Assembly (NCBI RefSeq): GCF_033971885.1
Contig: NZ_JALBUS010000001.1
Location: 124,001 to 188,000 of the forward strand
Direction of reading: 5' to 3'
Origin: Absicoccus intestinalis
Lineage (GTDB): Bacteria > Bacillota_I > Bacilli_A > Erysipelotrichales > Erysipelotrichaceae
Length of the DNA stretch: 64,000 nucleotides
Within the stretch, counting starts at the first letter, position 1. The number at the start of each line of letters is the position of its first letter. The notes below the pieces were generated by a model that saw only the letters and a program-made list of their open reading frames with translations, was not told the origin of the DNA and made no database searches. This document shows, piece after piece, positions 8,450-17,081 of the stretch. The position numbers were made by a program, and so were the translations under genes.

Positions 8450-9359
8450 CTTTTATCATCTCCATATCTTGAATGGTTTCTTGCCATGGTCGTGGCTGGT
8501 ATCCCAAGTCAACCGTTGCCTTTTGATGACTAAATTGCGAAGGAGACTGTAACGTATAAAACGCATAGGGACTCATATTTGGATACAAATGCTCGATCAT
8601 TGGCGCGATCCTTTCTAACCATTTAGCCGATATGACTTTGGGTTCTTTATGCGTGATAAACCGCGTCAAATCGGCCATCGATATTTCATGCCCATTCACA
8701 ATATAAACGGCATGATCTCTTCCCCTTTTTTCCGCTTGTAAGACAGCCAAAGCCACATCGCGCACATCCACAAAATCATACCCACCCGAAACGGTGATTG
8801 GCCACTTTCTTTTCATCATTTGATGAATCACTTGGACCATATGATTCTGTCCCAATACATCCCCCGGACCGATGATGCCCGAAGGCAATAACACGACGAC
8901 GCGAAGATCACTTGCCAATACGCGCCGAATCGCTTCTGCCTTGGATTTGGCATATTGTCCCACCACAAGATGGGGATCAAAAATCAAAGGTTCTGTCATG
9001 ATGCCTGCTTTTTCTTGTATGGCATGGACCGAACCAATATAAATCATCCAATCGATGGCATGTTCTTTGGCCAGATCCAAGATATTTTGGGTCCCCACTA
9101 CATTGGTTGTCCACATCTTCGGTTCGGGTTTGGTGGCAATGGATATCTTTGCGGCACAATGAATCAAGACCACTTCATCATAGCCTTCCCGATCAAAGAA
9201 AGGCTCTAAGGCTTTTTTATCACATACATCCCCCACATAGGCATTTGGCCATCGATCATCTTTATGATGGATCCATTCGCGCACATCACCCGATAAATAG
9301 TTGCGGATCGTATGTCCCAAATGCCCATTGGCACCCGTCAATAAATAGAGTTTTTTCAT
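8433..9359 (-). CDS. NAD-dependent epimerase/dehydratase (extended SDR)
   Basis: A 308-residue extended short-chain dehydrogenase. The cofactor motif is LLTGANGHLGHTI at about 6-18, followed by HCAAKIS. The catalytic YAKSK is clear (VVGQYAKSKAEAIRR). Such proteins act on sugar nucleotides or reduce ketones and aldehydes with NAD(P)H; the substrate cannot be deduced. The ATG at 9359 overlaps the esterase stop as ATGA, with GGAGGG abutting the start, so translation is probably coupled. The 24 extra N-terminal residues of the longer frame are antisense-like and were dropped. Confidence 0.82.
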   Translation of the reverse strand: MKKLYLLTGANGHLGHTIRNYLSGDVREWIHHKDDRWPNAYVGDVCDKKALEPFFDREGYDEVVLIHCAAKISIATKPEPKMWTTNVVGTQNILDLAKEHAIDWMIYIGSVHAIQEKAGIMTEPLIFDPHLVVGQYAKSKAEAIRRVLASDLRVVVLLPSGIIGPGDVLGQNHMVQVIHQMMKRKWPITVSGGYDFVDVRDVALAVLQAEKRGRDHAVYIVNGHEISMADLTRFITHKEPKVISAKWLERIAPMIEHLYPNMSPYAFYTLQSPSQFSHQKATVDLGYQPRPWQETIQDMEMIKDGFDW

Positions 9360-9964
9360 CCCTCCAACAACCACAAAATGCCCTTCGCCGTTCTTTGATC
9401 CGTATCCTTGAAATGATTGCCGGGATTCCATTCCAAGATGGTTCGAATGCCTTGTTCTTTCATCTTTTCATACGTCGCTTCCGTATTCACTTGGACTTGT
9501 TTCATCAAAGGATGACGCGTCTTTGCTTCCCGATCCCCCAACGAAAAATAGATCGCATCTGGTATTCGTCTCATGGTTGCCTCTTGCACAAAGTCCAGCC
9601 ATCCTTCAAACCAAAACGATCCCGAAGCACTCATGATCTTACGATAGGTATCCGTTTGATACGTCGCATACAAAGCCATCAGACCAGCTAAGGAATATCC
9701 TGCCAAATAGGTTTCGGTTCGATCATAACCTGGTAAGATCTGATCAATTTCCTGGATTCGATCCTTTGCCTTGCCATCAAACCCCTTGGCCGGCCAAGGA
9801 CTACAATCGTTGTCCCAATCCAGATCCGTAATTTCTAATATCTGAAATGGATGATCCGTTTGTGTTTGAACACGTTCAAATACTTTTCTCCCTTCTTGTT
9901 CAAAAGTGGGTAAGACCACCAAGGGACTGTGTGTCGATTGATGAATAAATCGTTGTACTTTCAT
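9356..9964 (-). CDS. Alpha/beta hydrolase (esterase-like)
   Basis: A 202-residue alpha/beta hydrolase without a signal peptide. The nucleophile elbow is AGYSLAGLMAL and a histidine candidate is in NPGNHF near the C-terminus. The overall pattern (SPWPAKGF, GYSLAG, SASGSFWF) fits the esterase-D/feruloyl-esterase-like group. Substrate unknown. AAGGAGAG precedes the ATG. It follows cls after a nine-base gap. Confidence 0.78.
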   Translation of the reverse strand: MKVQRFIHQSTHSPLVVLPTFEQEGRKVFERVQTQTDHPFQILEITDLDWDNDCSPWPAKGFDGKAKDRIQEIDQILPGYDRTETYLAGYSLAGLMALYATYQTDTYRKIMSASGSFWFEGWLDFVQEATMRRIPDAIYFSLGDREAKTRHPLMKQVQVNTEATYEKMKEQGIRTILEWNPGNHFKDTDQRTAKGILWLLEG

Positions 9965-9972
9965 AACTCTCC

Positions 9973-11493
9973 TTACAACATCGGGGCAAAAATCCGCAAG
10001 ATCGATAAGATGAAATTACGGAAGACCCCCAATTTAATATTTTCTTTATGCATTTGATCACAAGCTTTCAAGGTCATCTGCATATCTTGTACAACTTCTT
10101 GGACCGCTTCATTCTTAAATAATAAGGTCCCATTTTCAAAATGCAGATATAAACTCCGATAATCCAAATTGATCGTACCAACCGTGGCAATACGATCATC
10201 CGATACAAACACTTTCGAATGAACAAAGCCTGGACGATACTGATAGATCTTAACGCCACCATCCATCAATTGTTTATAAAAGCTGCGACCAATGTTCCAG
10301 ATCACCTTCTTATCGGGAACACCCGGTAAAATCAAACGCACATCGACCCCTTTTTTCGCTGTATGGATCAACGTATTGACCATGCTTGAATCAATGATCA
10401 AATACGGAGTCATGATATAAACATACCGGGTTGCTGAATTTAAGATATCTTCATAAATACATTGAGATGTCAATTCATCATCCAAAGGCGTTTCCGCATA
10501 AGGCGCAACAAATCCAGAAGATGGCATCTCATGTCCTTCCACTTGAAAGATCGTATAGTCATTATCTTCATGGCGCAACGCATTCCAATTGGTCAAGAAG
10601 ATTTTGAGATACCCCCATACGGCAGGTCCTTCCAACCGAATCACATTATCTTTCCAATGACCAAAACGTTCCTTTTTATTGATGTACTCATCCGCTAAAT
10701 TGATACCACCCGAATAACCAATCACTCCATCGATGACCATGATCTTCCGATGATCTCGATGATTCATGACAATATTCAAAGCCGGATTGATGCGATTGAA
10801 AGAAGTCGCCTTGATGCCTTTGGCTTCCAATTCTTTCACATAATCAAAAGGCAACGTATTCATGGAACCCATATCATCATACATGACCCGGACTTCCACA
10901 CCTTCTTTGACCTTTTCTTCCAATATTTCCAACATCTGATTCCACATACGACCTGGCTCTATGATGAAATATTCCATAAAGATATACTTTTTGGCTTGTT
11001 TCATATCGGCCAACATATGCGGAAAGCCCAATTCGCCTAGAGGATAATAATTGGTTTGCGTGTTTTTATAAAAACTAAATCCTTCATTGGGAATAAATCG
11101 AAACAAACTCGCTAACGAAGGCTCACTGTTTACCAGTTCTTGAAAGACTTGAGGATCTTGGTAGGCATAACGCTCTGTCTTCTTTTCTTCTTTGCGAATA
11201 CTTTTAAACGTACGTGAAGAAACTAAATTCAAGATCAAAAATAAATAGAGTGCTGTACCACCCACTGGAAATAACAGGATCAAGATGATCCACATCAAAT
11301 CACTCGATAAATGACGACTATTGCGGATGATTGCCAAAACAACCAAAACGGATAATACTCGCAAACCAATCGAGATATAGCCAGTAACCGCTGGGAACAA
11401 ACTAAACAACCAAACTAGAATCAAAATTTCAAAAACGATCACATACAACATGACCATCATTCGACTTAATAAGACTTTTTTTACTTTTTCCAT
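9973..11493 (-). CDS. cls: Cardiolipin synthase (phospholipase D family)
   Basis: A protein of about 506 residues. Two N-terminal membrane helices (about 12-30 and 35-75) precede two phospholipase D catalytic motifs. The first is HRDHRKIMVIDG and the second HSKVFVSDDRIATVGTINLDYRS. This is the bacterial cardiolipin synthase layout, which joins two phosphatidylglycerol molecules at the membrane. The start at 11493 was chosen because MEKVKKVLLSRMM leads directly into the first helix; the 70 residues upstream are low-quality. No Shine-Dalgarno sequence is present, and an extended -10 hexamer ends six bases before the ATG, suggesting a leaderless message. It appears to head a four-gene operon. 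Confidence 0.93.
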   Translation of the reverse strand: MEKVKKVLLSRMMVMLYVIVFEILILVWLFSLFPAVTGYISIGLRVLSVLVVLAIIRNSRHLSSDLMWIILILLFPVGGTALYLFLILNLVSSRTFKSIRKEEKKTERYAYQDPQVFQELVNSEPSLASLFRFIPNEGFSFYKNTQTNYYPLGELGFPHMLADMKQAKKYIFMEYFIIEPGRMWNQMLEILEEKVKEGVEVRVMYDDMGSMNTLPFDYVKELEAKGIKATSFNRINPALNIVMNHRDHRKIMVIDGVIGYSGGINLADEYINKKERFGHWKDNVIRLEGPAVWGYLKIFLTNWNALRHEDNDYTIFQVEGHEMPSSGFVAPYAETPLDDELTSQCIYEDILNSATRYVYIMTPYLIIDSSMVNTLIHTAKKGVDVRLILPGVPDKKVIWNIGRSFYKQLMDGGVKIYQYRPGFVHSKVFVSDDRIATVGTINLDYRSLYLHFENGTLLFKNEAVQEVVQDMQMTLKACDQMHKENIKLGVFRNFILSILRIFAPML

Positions 11494-11499
11494 AGTTGT

Positions 11500-11507
11500 A
11501 TTGTAGC
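11500..11507 (-). promoter_or_regulatory. Extended -10 promoter of cls
   Basis: On the minus strand TGCTACAAT (extended -10) is followed by six bases and then the cls ATG. The predicted first transcribed base is the A of the start codon. The -35 region is poor. Confidence 0.55.
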
Positions 11508-11530
11508 ACAAACATTTTACATATTTGTGG

Positions 11531-11558
11531 TTGTTTTTGAACGATTTTGGCTTATAAT
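11531..11558 (+). promoter_or_regulatory. Promoter of the glycyl-radical enzyme operon
   Basis: TTGTTT (11531-11536) and a perfect TATAAT (11553-11558) are separated by 16 bases. AAGGAGG follows and then the ATG at 11581. Confidence 0.7.
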
Positions 11559-11580
11559 GAACGTGCAAGGAGGTAACCCT

Positions 11581-13833
11581 ATGTCCCATATCAATATTGA
11601 TGGCGAACAAAATGTCGAAGTTTCTCGTAAGATCCCTTGTGAAAAATCCATCGAAGAACAACTCAACATCATGATTGCCTATACCAACGCATACAAAACC
11701 CATCTACATAATGACAAAGCCCATCGTGAATTGGCTTGTTTAAAAGTCATCTATCCGCGCTTATTCCGTTCCATCGAACCCGATGATCGCATTGCCGGTC
11801 GGTTGGATTTTTTACCGATTGGCTTTGGTTCGGTCACCAGTTTAGGTGGTGTTGGTCATTATTGTGTCTTCCATAAACTGAGAGCATTCAAAGCCCAACT
11901 ACAAACTGAACAAGATAAAGCTATCGTCGATCAACTCTATGATTTCTGGCAAGACCACGATGTCAAAACCATCTATTGCCAAGACATCTTAAATGACACT
12001 ACGACCGGCCGGTTTATTGATTGTACCTATCCATTCATGGCTACGGCTCGTTTATCCGGGATGATGTTGAATTATGAAAAACTAGTCAACCTGGGTCTAC
12101 CTGGTCTATTTGCCGAAATACAGAAACAAGAAGCCAATGATTTTATTGATGCATCGATAGGTGCCCTACATCTATTGGAAGATGTGATCGATGATCAAAT
12201 CGAAAAAGTGAAACAATCCAAAGTTAAAGATCAAAAGCGTATGATCAACGATTTGATCTACATCAAAGATCATAAACCAAAGACCTTCCATCAAGCCTTA
12301 CAGCTTTTCTGGTTGTATGCCCTCTGTGCTGGTTGTATCAACTACGGTCGCTTAGACATTGTCTTAGGTCCTTTCCTGCAACAAGATCTAGATAATGGCA
12401 CCATCACTTGGCAAGAAGCCTATGAAGACATGCATTCGTTATGGACATTGATTGAAAATCGTCGAACTACGGTCAATGGCCGCATCATTGTCGGTGGTAA
12501 GGGTCGCAAAAACGTAAAAGCTTGTGATACCTTTACTCGTCTTTGTTTGGAAGTTTGTAGAAACACGCGCTATGTGGAACCGCAATTTACTTTGCGTTTT
12601 GATAAGAATACCCCACAAGACATCTTGGATATGGCCTATGACTGCATTGCCGATGGTGCTACCTATCCCACTTTATACAATGATGAAATCAATGTGCCTG
12701 CCGTTGCTTTTGCGATGCGTTTAGATGAAACCATTGCCGAACAATATGTTCCATTTGGTTGTGGCGAATATGTGATTCAAGCCAAAAGTGTCGGTACACC
12801 CAATACGTTATTGAATTTATTGAAGATCCTTCAAATCAGCATGAATCAAGGCATCGATCCGATGGACCACACATACAAAGCCGGACCCCTGGCTTTAAAA
12901 CCCATTCATGAACTCAAGACCTTTGATGCCTTTTATGATCAATACAAAAAACTCTTAGACTATTATTTTGATCTAAGCATCGAAGCCCAAGTCCACAGTT
13001 ACACCATCATGAATCAAGAAGTTTCATTCTTATTTCCTTCGATTTTGATGGATGACTGTATTCAGCGACGTAAAGCCCTCTTAGATGGTGGAGTGGAAAT
13101 CTTAGGTGGCACCAACGAAACCTACGGTAACATCAATACCAGTGATGCTCTCTATGCCATTAAAACTTTGGTCTATGATCAAAAGAAATATACGATTGAT
13201 CAATTGAATGAAGCAGCTTTACATAATTTTGAAGGCGAAGAATCTCTTCGTAAAGAGTTGGTCAACTTGCCAAAATATGGTAACGATATAAAAGATGTGG
13301 ATGAAATGGCCAATGATCTCTATGAATACGTCGCCAAAGGCATTCGTAATCGTGGAATCCAAGCCGGACTGGGTTATTATTTGATTGTTATTTCCAACAA
13401 TCAGACGAACACCGATTGGGGTCATCAAACCGCCGCTAGCCTGGATGGTCGAAAAGCTGGTGTCTATATGAATCCAGCCAATAATCCGCAAGGTGGCGCC
13501 GCCAAATCTGGACCTACAGCCGTATTGAATTCGTTGTCTTTGTTTGATGCCAAATATCATGGTGGCAGTGTCCAAAACATTAAATTTACCCCAAAGATGA
13601 TGCATAAAGATGCTGACAAGATCAAAGCGTTATGGCGTACGTACTTCAAAAAAGGGGGATGTCAATTGATGGTGACCGTCGTGGATCATGGTACCTTGGA
13701 AGATGCGCAAACACATCCTGAAAAGTATCCCGATCTAATTGTTCGGGTTGCTGGTTATAGTGCTATCTTTGTGAACTTAGGCAAAGACGTACAAGACGAA
13801 TTATTATCGAGGACCTTATATGAAAGTTTCTAA
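11581..13833 (+). CDS. Glycyl-radical enzyme, dehydratase/lyase type, substrate unknown
   Basis: A 750-residue glycyl-radical enzyme. The glycyl loop RVAGYSAIF lies near the C-terminus with the radical glycine at G725. The active-site segment is PFGCGEYV, giving the thiyl cysteine C394 and a glutamate two residues on (E396). Pyruvate formate-lyases have two adjacent cysteines here. The Cys-x-Glu arrangement instead matches the dehydratase, decarboxylase and C-N or C-S lyase branches. The glycine between them and the following tyrosine differ from the usual GCVE or GCIE. The start has an ideal AAGGAGG. The gene overlaps its activase by 14 bases and is followed by a DeoR regulator and a NanE-type epimerase, hinting at a sugar-linked substrate. 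Exact reaction unknown. Confidence 0.9.
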   Translation: MSHINIDGEQNVEVSRKIPCEKSIEEQLNIMIAYTNAYKTHLHNDKAHRELACLKVIYPRLFRSIEPDDRIAGRLDFLPIGFGSVTSLGGVGHYCVFHKLRAFKAQLQTEQDKAIVDQLYDFWQDHDVKTIYCQDILNDTTTGRFIDCTYPFMATARLSGMMLNYEKLVNLGLPGLFAEIQKQEANDFIDASIGALHLLEDVIDDQIEKVKQSKVKDQKRMINDLIYIKDHKPKTFHQALQLFWLYALCAGCINYGRLDIVLGPFLQQDLDNGTITWQEAYEDMHSLWTLIENRRTTVNGRIIVGGKGRKNVKACDTFTRLCLEVCRNTRYVEPQFTLRFDKNTPQDILDMAYDCIADGATYPTLYNDEINVPAVAFAMRLDETIAEQYVPFGCGEYVIQAKSVGTPNTLLNLLKILQISMNQGIDPMDHTYKAGPLALKPIHELKTFDAFYDQYKKLLDYYFDLSIEAQVHSYTIMNQEVSFLFPSILMDDCIQRRKALLDGGVEILGGTNETYGNINTSDALYAIKTLVYDQKKYTIDQLNEAALHNFEGEESLRKELVNLPKYGNDIKDVDEMANDLYEYVAKGIRNRGIQAGLGYYLIVISNNQTNTDWGHQTAASLDGRKAGVYMNPANNPQGGAAKSGPTAVLNSLSLFDAKYHGGSVQNIKFTPKMMHKDADKIKALWRTYFKKGGCQLMVTVVDHGTLEDAQTHPEKYPDLIVRVAGYSAIFVNLGKDVQDELLSRTLYESF

Positions 13834-14689
13834 TATTGAACGCTTTGCGACCCATGATGGACCGGGCATCCGCACCACCGTCTTCTTAAAAGGTTGCAGT
13901 CTCCATTGTCCTTGGTGTGCCAATCCAGAAACTTGGACGGTACAACCGGTCCTAATGCATGATGAAACCAAATGTGTATTGTGTCATCAATGCGAGAAAC
14001 ATTGTTCACAACAGGCCATTTCGATTCAAGACCAATGGACATGGGATAAAGAGAAATGTACCTATTGTCAAATCTGTATCGATACCTGCATTCCGCAAGC
14101 TTTATCGATGAATGGCAAAGACATGACTATTGATGAAATTTTAGAGGAAGTCCTAAAAGATCAAGACTATTATGAAGAATCCCATGGTGGCATGACTCTT
14201 TCGGGTGGAGAACCCTTGTATCAATGGGAAGAAGTCTATGAATTATTGAAACAAGCCAAAGAGAAACAATTGCACATGGCGATGGAAACCACGGGTCACT
14301 ATTCATGGGATCTGCTTGAAAAAGCTTCTTCCTATGTTGATTTATTTTTATTTGACATCAAACATCTCGATAAGAATAAGATGAAAGCTTATACCGGTGC
14401 CAATCTAGATCGCATTCTCTCTAATTTTGAACGATTGGCTCAAACCCGTGCCAAAGATATCATCGTGCGTGTGCCTGTCATTCCTGGTTTTAATGATGAT
14501 ATATTACAGGACATAATTACCTATGCGAAAGCCCATCAGGTGCAAGCTGTTCATTTGCTTCCCTATCATTCGATGGGAAAGAAAAAATGGCATCAATTAA
14601 ACAAACCTTATAAATATGAAAATCTTGACATGATGGATGAAGCAACTTTATCCATCTATGCATCGGATTTTGTCCAGATTGGAGGCTAA
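13820..14689 (+). CDS. Glycyl-radical enzyme activating enzyme (radical SAM)
   Basis: A 289-residue activase. The radical SAM cluster is C26-x3-C30-x2-C33 within DGPGIRTTVFLKGC. Two ferredoxin-like clusters follow: C52, C55, C58, C62 and C80, C83, C86, C90. GGMTLSGGEPLYQ is the SAM-binding GGE motif. Two extra [4Fe-4S] clusters are typical of activases for dehydratase/lyase-type glycyl-radical enzymes, not for pyruvate formate-lyase. It would abstract the hydrogen from G725 of the upstream enzyme. Its start lies inside the end of that gene, so the two are almost certainly translated together. Confidence 0.94.
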   Translation: MKVSNIERFATHDGPGIRTTVFLKGCSLHCPWCANPETWTVQPVLMHDETKCVLCHQCEKHCSQQAISIQDQWTWDKEKCTYCQICIDTCIPQALSMNGKDMTIDEILEEVLKDQDYYEESHGGMTLSGGEPLYQWEEVYELLKQAKEKQLHMAMETTGHYSWDLLEKASSYVDLFLFDIKHLDKNKMKAYTGANLDRILSNFERLAQTRAKDIIVRVPVIPGFNDDILQDIITYAKAHQVQAVHLLPYHSMGKKKWHQLNKPYKYENLDMMDEATLSIYASDFVQIGG

Positions 14690-14690
14690 T

Positions 14691-15446
14691 ATGATCACCA
14701 AAGAACGACAAACCCGGATCTTAGAAATGGTCCGTAATCAATCTTTTGTATCGGTCAAAGAATTGATGGATCAGCTTCATGCTTCCCGCTCATCCATCGT
14801 CCGTGATCTGATTGAATTGGAGCAACAAGGCCTCTTGGTTCGCGAACGTGGCGGTGCCAGTGCCAATCGAGTCTATCAAGAAATTGCCACGGAAAAGAAA
14901 GCACATATTCATGTTAAAGAAAAACAGTGCATCTGCGCCCAAGCCGCTAAAACCATCAAAGAAAATCAATGTATCTATATCGATAGTGGTACAACCACTT
15001 CCTATATGGTCGAACACATCGCCGATAAAGATATCTTATTGGTGACATCATCGACCTATTTGATTCATCAATTGCCATTGACTTTTCAAGGACAAGTCTT
15101 TCTACTTGGTGGTCAATACGATCGTCGCTTAGATACCGCCTTAGGATCGACCACTTTAGAAATGGTCTCCCACTTTCATTTTGATCATTCCTTTCTTAGT
15201 GCGAATGGCATTGATCTAAAAACCAAAGAAATTTATACCGCCAATACCGAATTAGCGACTTTTAAAAAAGCCATCTTGAAACAAAGTACCCAATGTGACT
15301 TATTGGCGGATGCCTCCAAATTTGAAGTCAAGACCCATTGCACCTGGGCCTATATTGATGATTTCGACACCATCTTTGTGGATAATGGTCCGAAATATAA
15401 ACCATTTACAATTTGTCAGAAAGGAAACAACTATGAAAACAAATGA
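14691..15446 (+). CDS. DeoR-family transcriptional regulator
   Basis: A 251-residue DeoR regulator. The N-terminal winged helix (KERQTRILEMVRNQ then VSVKELMDQLHASRSSIVRDL, about 3-43) binds DNA. The C-terminal DeoRC domain has the usual DSGTTT motif, which binds a phosphosugar effector. GGAGGCTAAT precedes the ATG at 14691, so the earlier in-frame ATG at 14637 was rejected. It sits inside the glycyl-radical/NanE operon, with its stop overlapping the NanE gene by 14 bases. It probably controls that operon in response to a sugar phosphate. Confidence 0.9.
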   Translation: MITKERQTRILEMVRNQSFVSVKELMDQLHASRSSIVRDLIELEQQGLLVRERGGASANRVYQEIATEKKAHIHVKEKQCICAQAAKTIKENQCIYIDSGTTTSYMVEHIADKDILLVTSSTYLIHQLPLTFQGQVFLLGGQYDRRLDTALGSTTLEMVSHFHFDHSFLSANGIDLKTKEIYTANTELATFKKAILKQSTQCDLLADASKFEVKTHCTWAYIDDFDTIFVDNGPKYKPFTICQKGNNYENK

Positions 15447-16182
15447 TCCAAGAAAAAAAGCAATTCTCGAAAGTATGAAAGGCGGTTTGATCGTATCGTG
15501 TCAAACCCAGAAAGACGACCCCATCTATACCGATACCATGCACATCAAGATGGCCCAAGCAGCCGCATGGGCTGGAGCCGTTGGCTTACGCGCCAATTCA
15601 CCCAAACAAATCAAAGACATCAAAGCCCATGTAGATTTACCTGTTATCGGTCTATGGAAAGTTTGGCATGACGATACCGATGTCTTTATTACGCCAACGA
15701 TGAAAGAAGTCAAAGCCATTTGGGAAGCCGGAGCTGAAATCATCGCCTTAGATTGCACCAAACAAAGAACCCATGAAGGCACCATTGCCTGGGATCTATT
15801 AGACCAAGCCAAAAAAGAAATTCCCGAAGCTATCTTCTTTGCGGATGTATCCAATTATGAAGAAGCCTTGCATGCGATCGAACATGGTGCCGACATTGTT
15901 GCCCCTACCCTTTATGGCTACACCCAAGAAACAGCCAGTATTGAAGAACCCAATATGCGTGAATTCGCTCGCATGTGCCGTGATTTCAAAGACGAAGCCT
16001 ATGTCATGATGGAAGGCCATATCTATACCCCAGAAGATGCGATGAAATGTATCTTCTTAGGTGCGCATAGTGTTGTCGTTGGTTCAGCTATCACCCGTCC
16101 GCATCTAACGGCCAAACGATTTGTGGATCTATTGAGTGGCTACCAAGACAATTGGCGTGATGCCGAAAAAGCTAAACACTAA
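15433..16182 (+). CDS. nanE: N-acylglucosamine-6-phosphate 2-epimerase (NanE type)
   Basis: A 249-residue TIM-barrel protein matching NanE, which converts N-acetylmannosamine-6-phosphate to N-acetylglucosamine-6-phosphate in sialic acid breakdown. Visible features are GGLIVSCQ near the start, GAVGLRANS, PVIGLWK, IIALDCT, FFADVSN and the phosphate-binding VVGSAITRP. The start at 15433 has AAAGGA upstream and overlaps the DeoR end. No sialic acid lyase, kinase or transporter is next to it, and its partner genes are a glycyl-radical enzyme and activase. An altered substrate is therefore possible. Confidence 0.9.
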   Translation: MKTNDPRKKAILESMKGGLIVSCQTQKDDPIYTDTMHIKMAQAAAWAGAVGLRANSPKQIKDIKAHVDLPVIGLWKVWHDDTDVFITPTMKEVKAIWEAGAEIIALDCTKQRTHEGTIAWDLLDQAKKEIPEAIFFADVSNYEEALHAIEHGADIVAPTLYGYTQETASIEEPNMREFARMCRDFKDEAYVMMEGHIYTPEDAMKCIFLGAHSVVVGSAITRPHLTAKRFVDLLSGYQDNWRDAEKAKH

Positions 16183-16209
16183 AAAATGCCAGATTACTGG
16201 CATTTTTTA
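16183..16209. terminator. Bidirectional intrinsic terminator
   Basis: AAAATGCCAG and CTGGCATTTT form a near-perfect stem flanked by A and T runs. It lies between the convergent nanE and carbon-nitrogen hydrolase genes and should end both. Confidence 0.9.
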
Positions 16210-17078
16210 TATAAGTCTGCATATAAATCATTGCGCCAATCGCATTGACCCTTTGCATCTTTTCTAAAAATGGGAATATCCGTATATTGATCGGCCAACG
16301 ATAAATCAATCGATCCACACATCATACCGGGTGTATCCGAACCCGCTTGCCCAAATGTCTTACCTATATAAGAAATGGCACCTCCTTTTGTATAGGCCGG
16401 CCCAACCACGGAACTACCGCCAATAAATCGGCTCCGTTTATCATAGCCACATAAGTTGGCGGATGCGATAAAGACATAATTGATATATGCATAAGCGGGT
16501 ATCGTCAGTTTGGCAGCTCCAGCTGTACAAGGCACATCTGGACAAGCCGTCACATTCAAACACAATCGGGCTCCCTTGGCTCTATAATATCGAATCAATT
16601 CAGGAAAACAATAAGTGTCGTAACAAATCGATACACCAACCGGGCCAAAGGGTGTCTGTATCAAAACCGGTTGATTCCCATTGACAGCCCATTCCTTTTC
16701 ATCAAATGGAAGATGGATCTTGCGATACGAATAAATCTTGCCAGAAGGCTCAATAATGGCCGCTGAATTATAGACCTTGCCATCCTTGCATTCAGGCATC
16801 CCAAATACGACATACATCCCATATTTTTTCGCTACCTTCGTCATCTTTTCCGTGGAATCACCCGGAATCGTTTCTGCCAATTGACAATGCATTTTCTCTT
16901 GTCCCTGATGGTCTAGATCATTATCATACCCCGTTAAGGCTGTTTCGGGAAAAACAATCATATCCATACCTCGTTTGCCCGCCGCTATCGTATATTCTTT
17001 GATTCTATGAAGATTTGCAGCTTTATTCCCCCAAACACAAGTAAAGTTGACGACGGCCAGATTGATCACATCTTTCAT
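16194..17078 (-). CDS. Carbon-nitrogen hydrolase (amidase type)
   Basis: A member of the nitrilase superfamily, about 294 residues. Numbered from the upstream GTG, the Glu-Lys-Cys triad is E46 in VFPETALTGY, K121 in YRKIHLPF and C153 in SICYDTYCFPE. The sequence after the cysteine (YDTYCFP) differs from the CWEH of true nitrilases and fits the aliphatic amidase or N-carbamoylase branches. It would hydrolyse a linear amide or carbamoyl compound in the cytoplasm. The ATG at 17078 has AGAGGA at good spacing and lies four bases after the upstream gene's stop. It forms a two-gene unit with the nitrilase. Confidence 0.87.
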   Translation of the reverse strand: MKDVINLAVVNFTCVWGNKAANLHRIKEYTIAAGKRGMDMIVFPETALTGYDNDLDHQGQEKMHCQLAETIPGDSTEKMTKVAKKYGMYVVFGMPECKDGKVYNSAAIIEPSGKIYSYRKIHLPFDEKEWAVNGNQPVLIQTPFGPVGVSICYDTYCFPELIRYYRAKGARLCLNVTACPDVPCTAGAAKLTIPAYAYINYVFIASANLCGYDKRSRFIGGSSVVGPAYTKGGAISYIGKTFGQAGSDTPGMMCGSIDLSLADQYTDIPIFRKDAKGQCDWRNDLYADLYKKCQ

Positions 17079-17081
17079 CAC

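Noticed and set aside
11581..13833. Pyruvate formate-lyase
   Set aside because: The active site has a single Cys followed by Gly-Glu instead of two adjacent cysteines, and the activase has two extra ferredoxin clusters.
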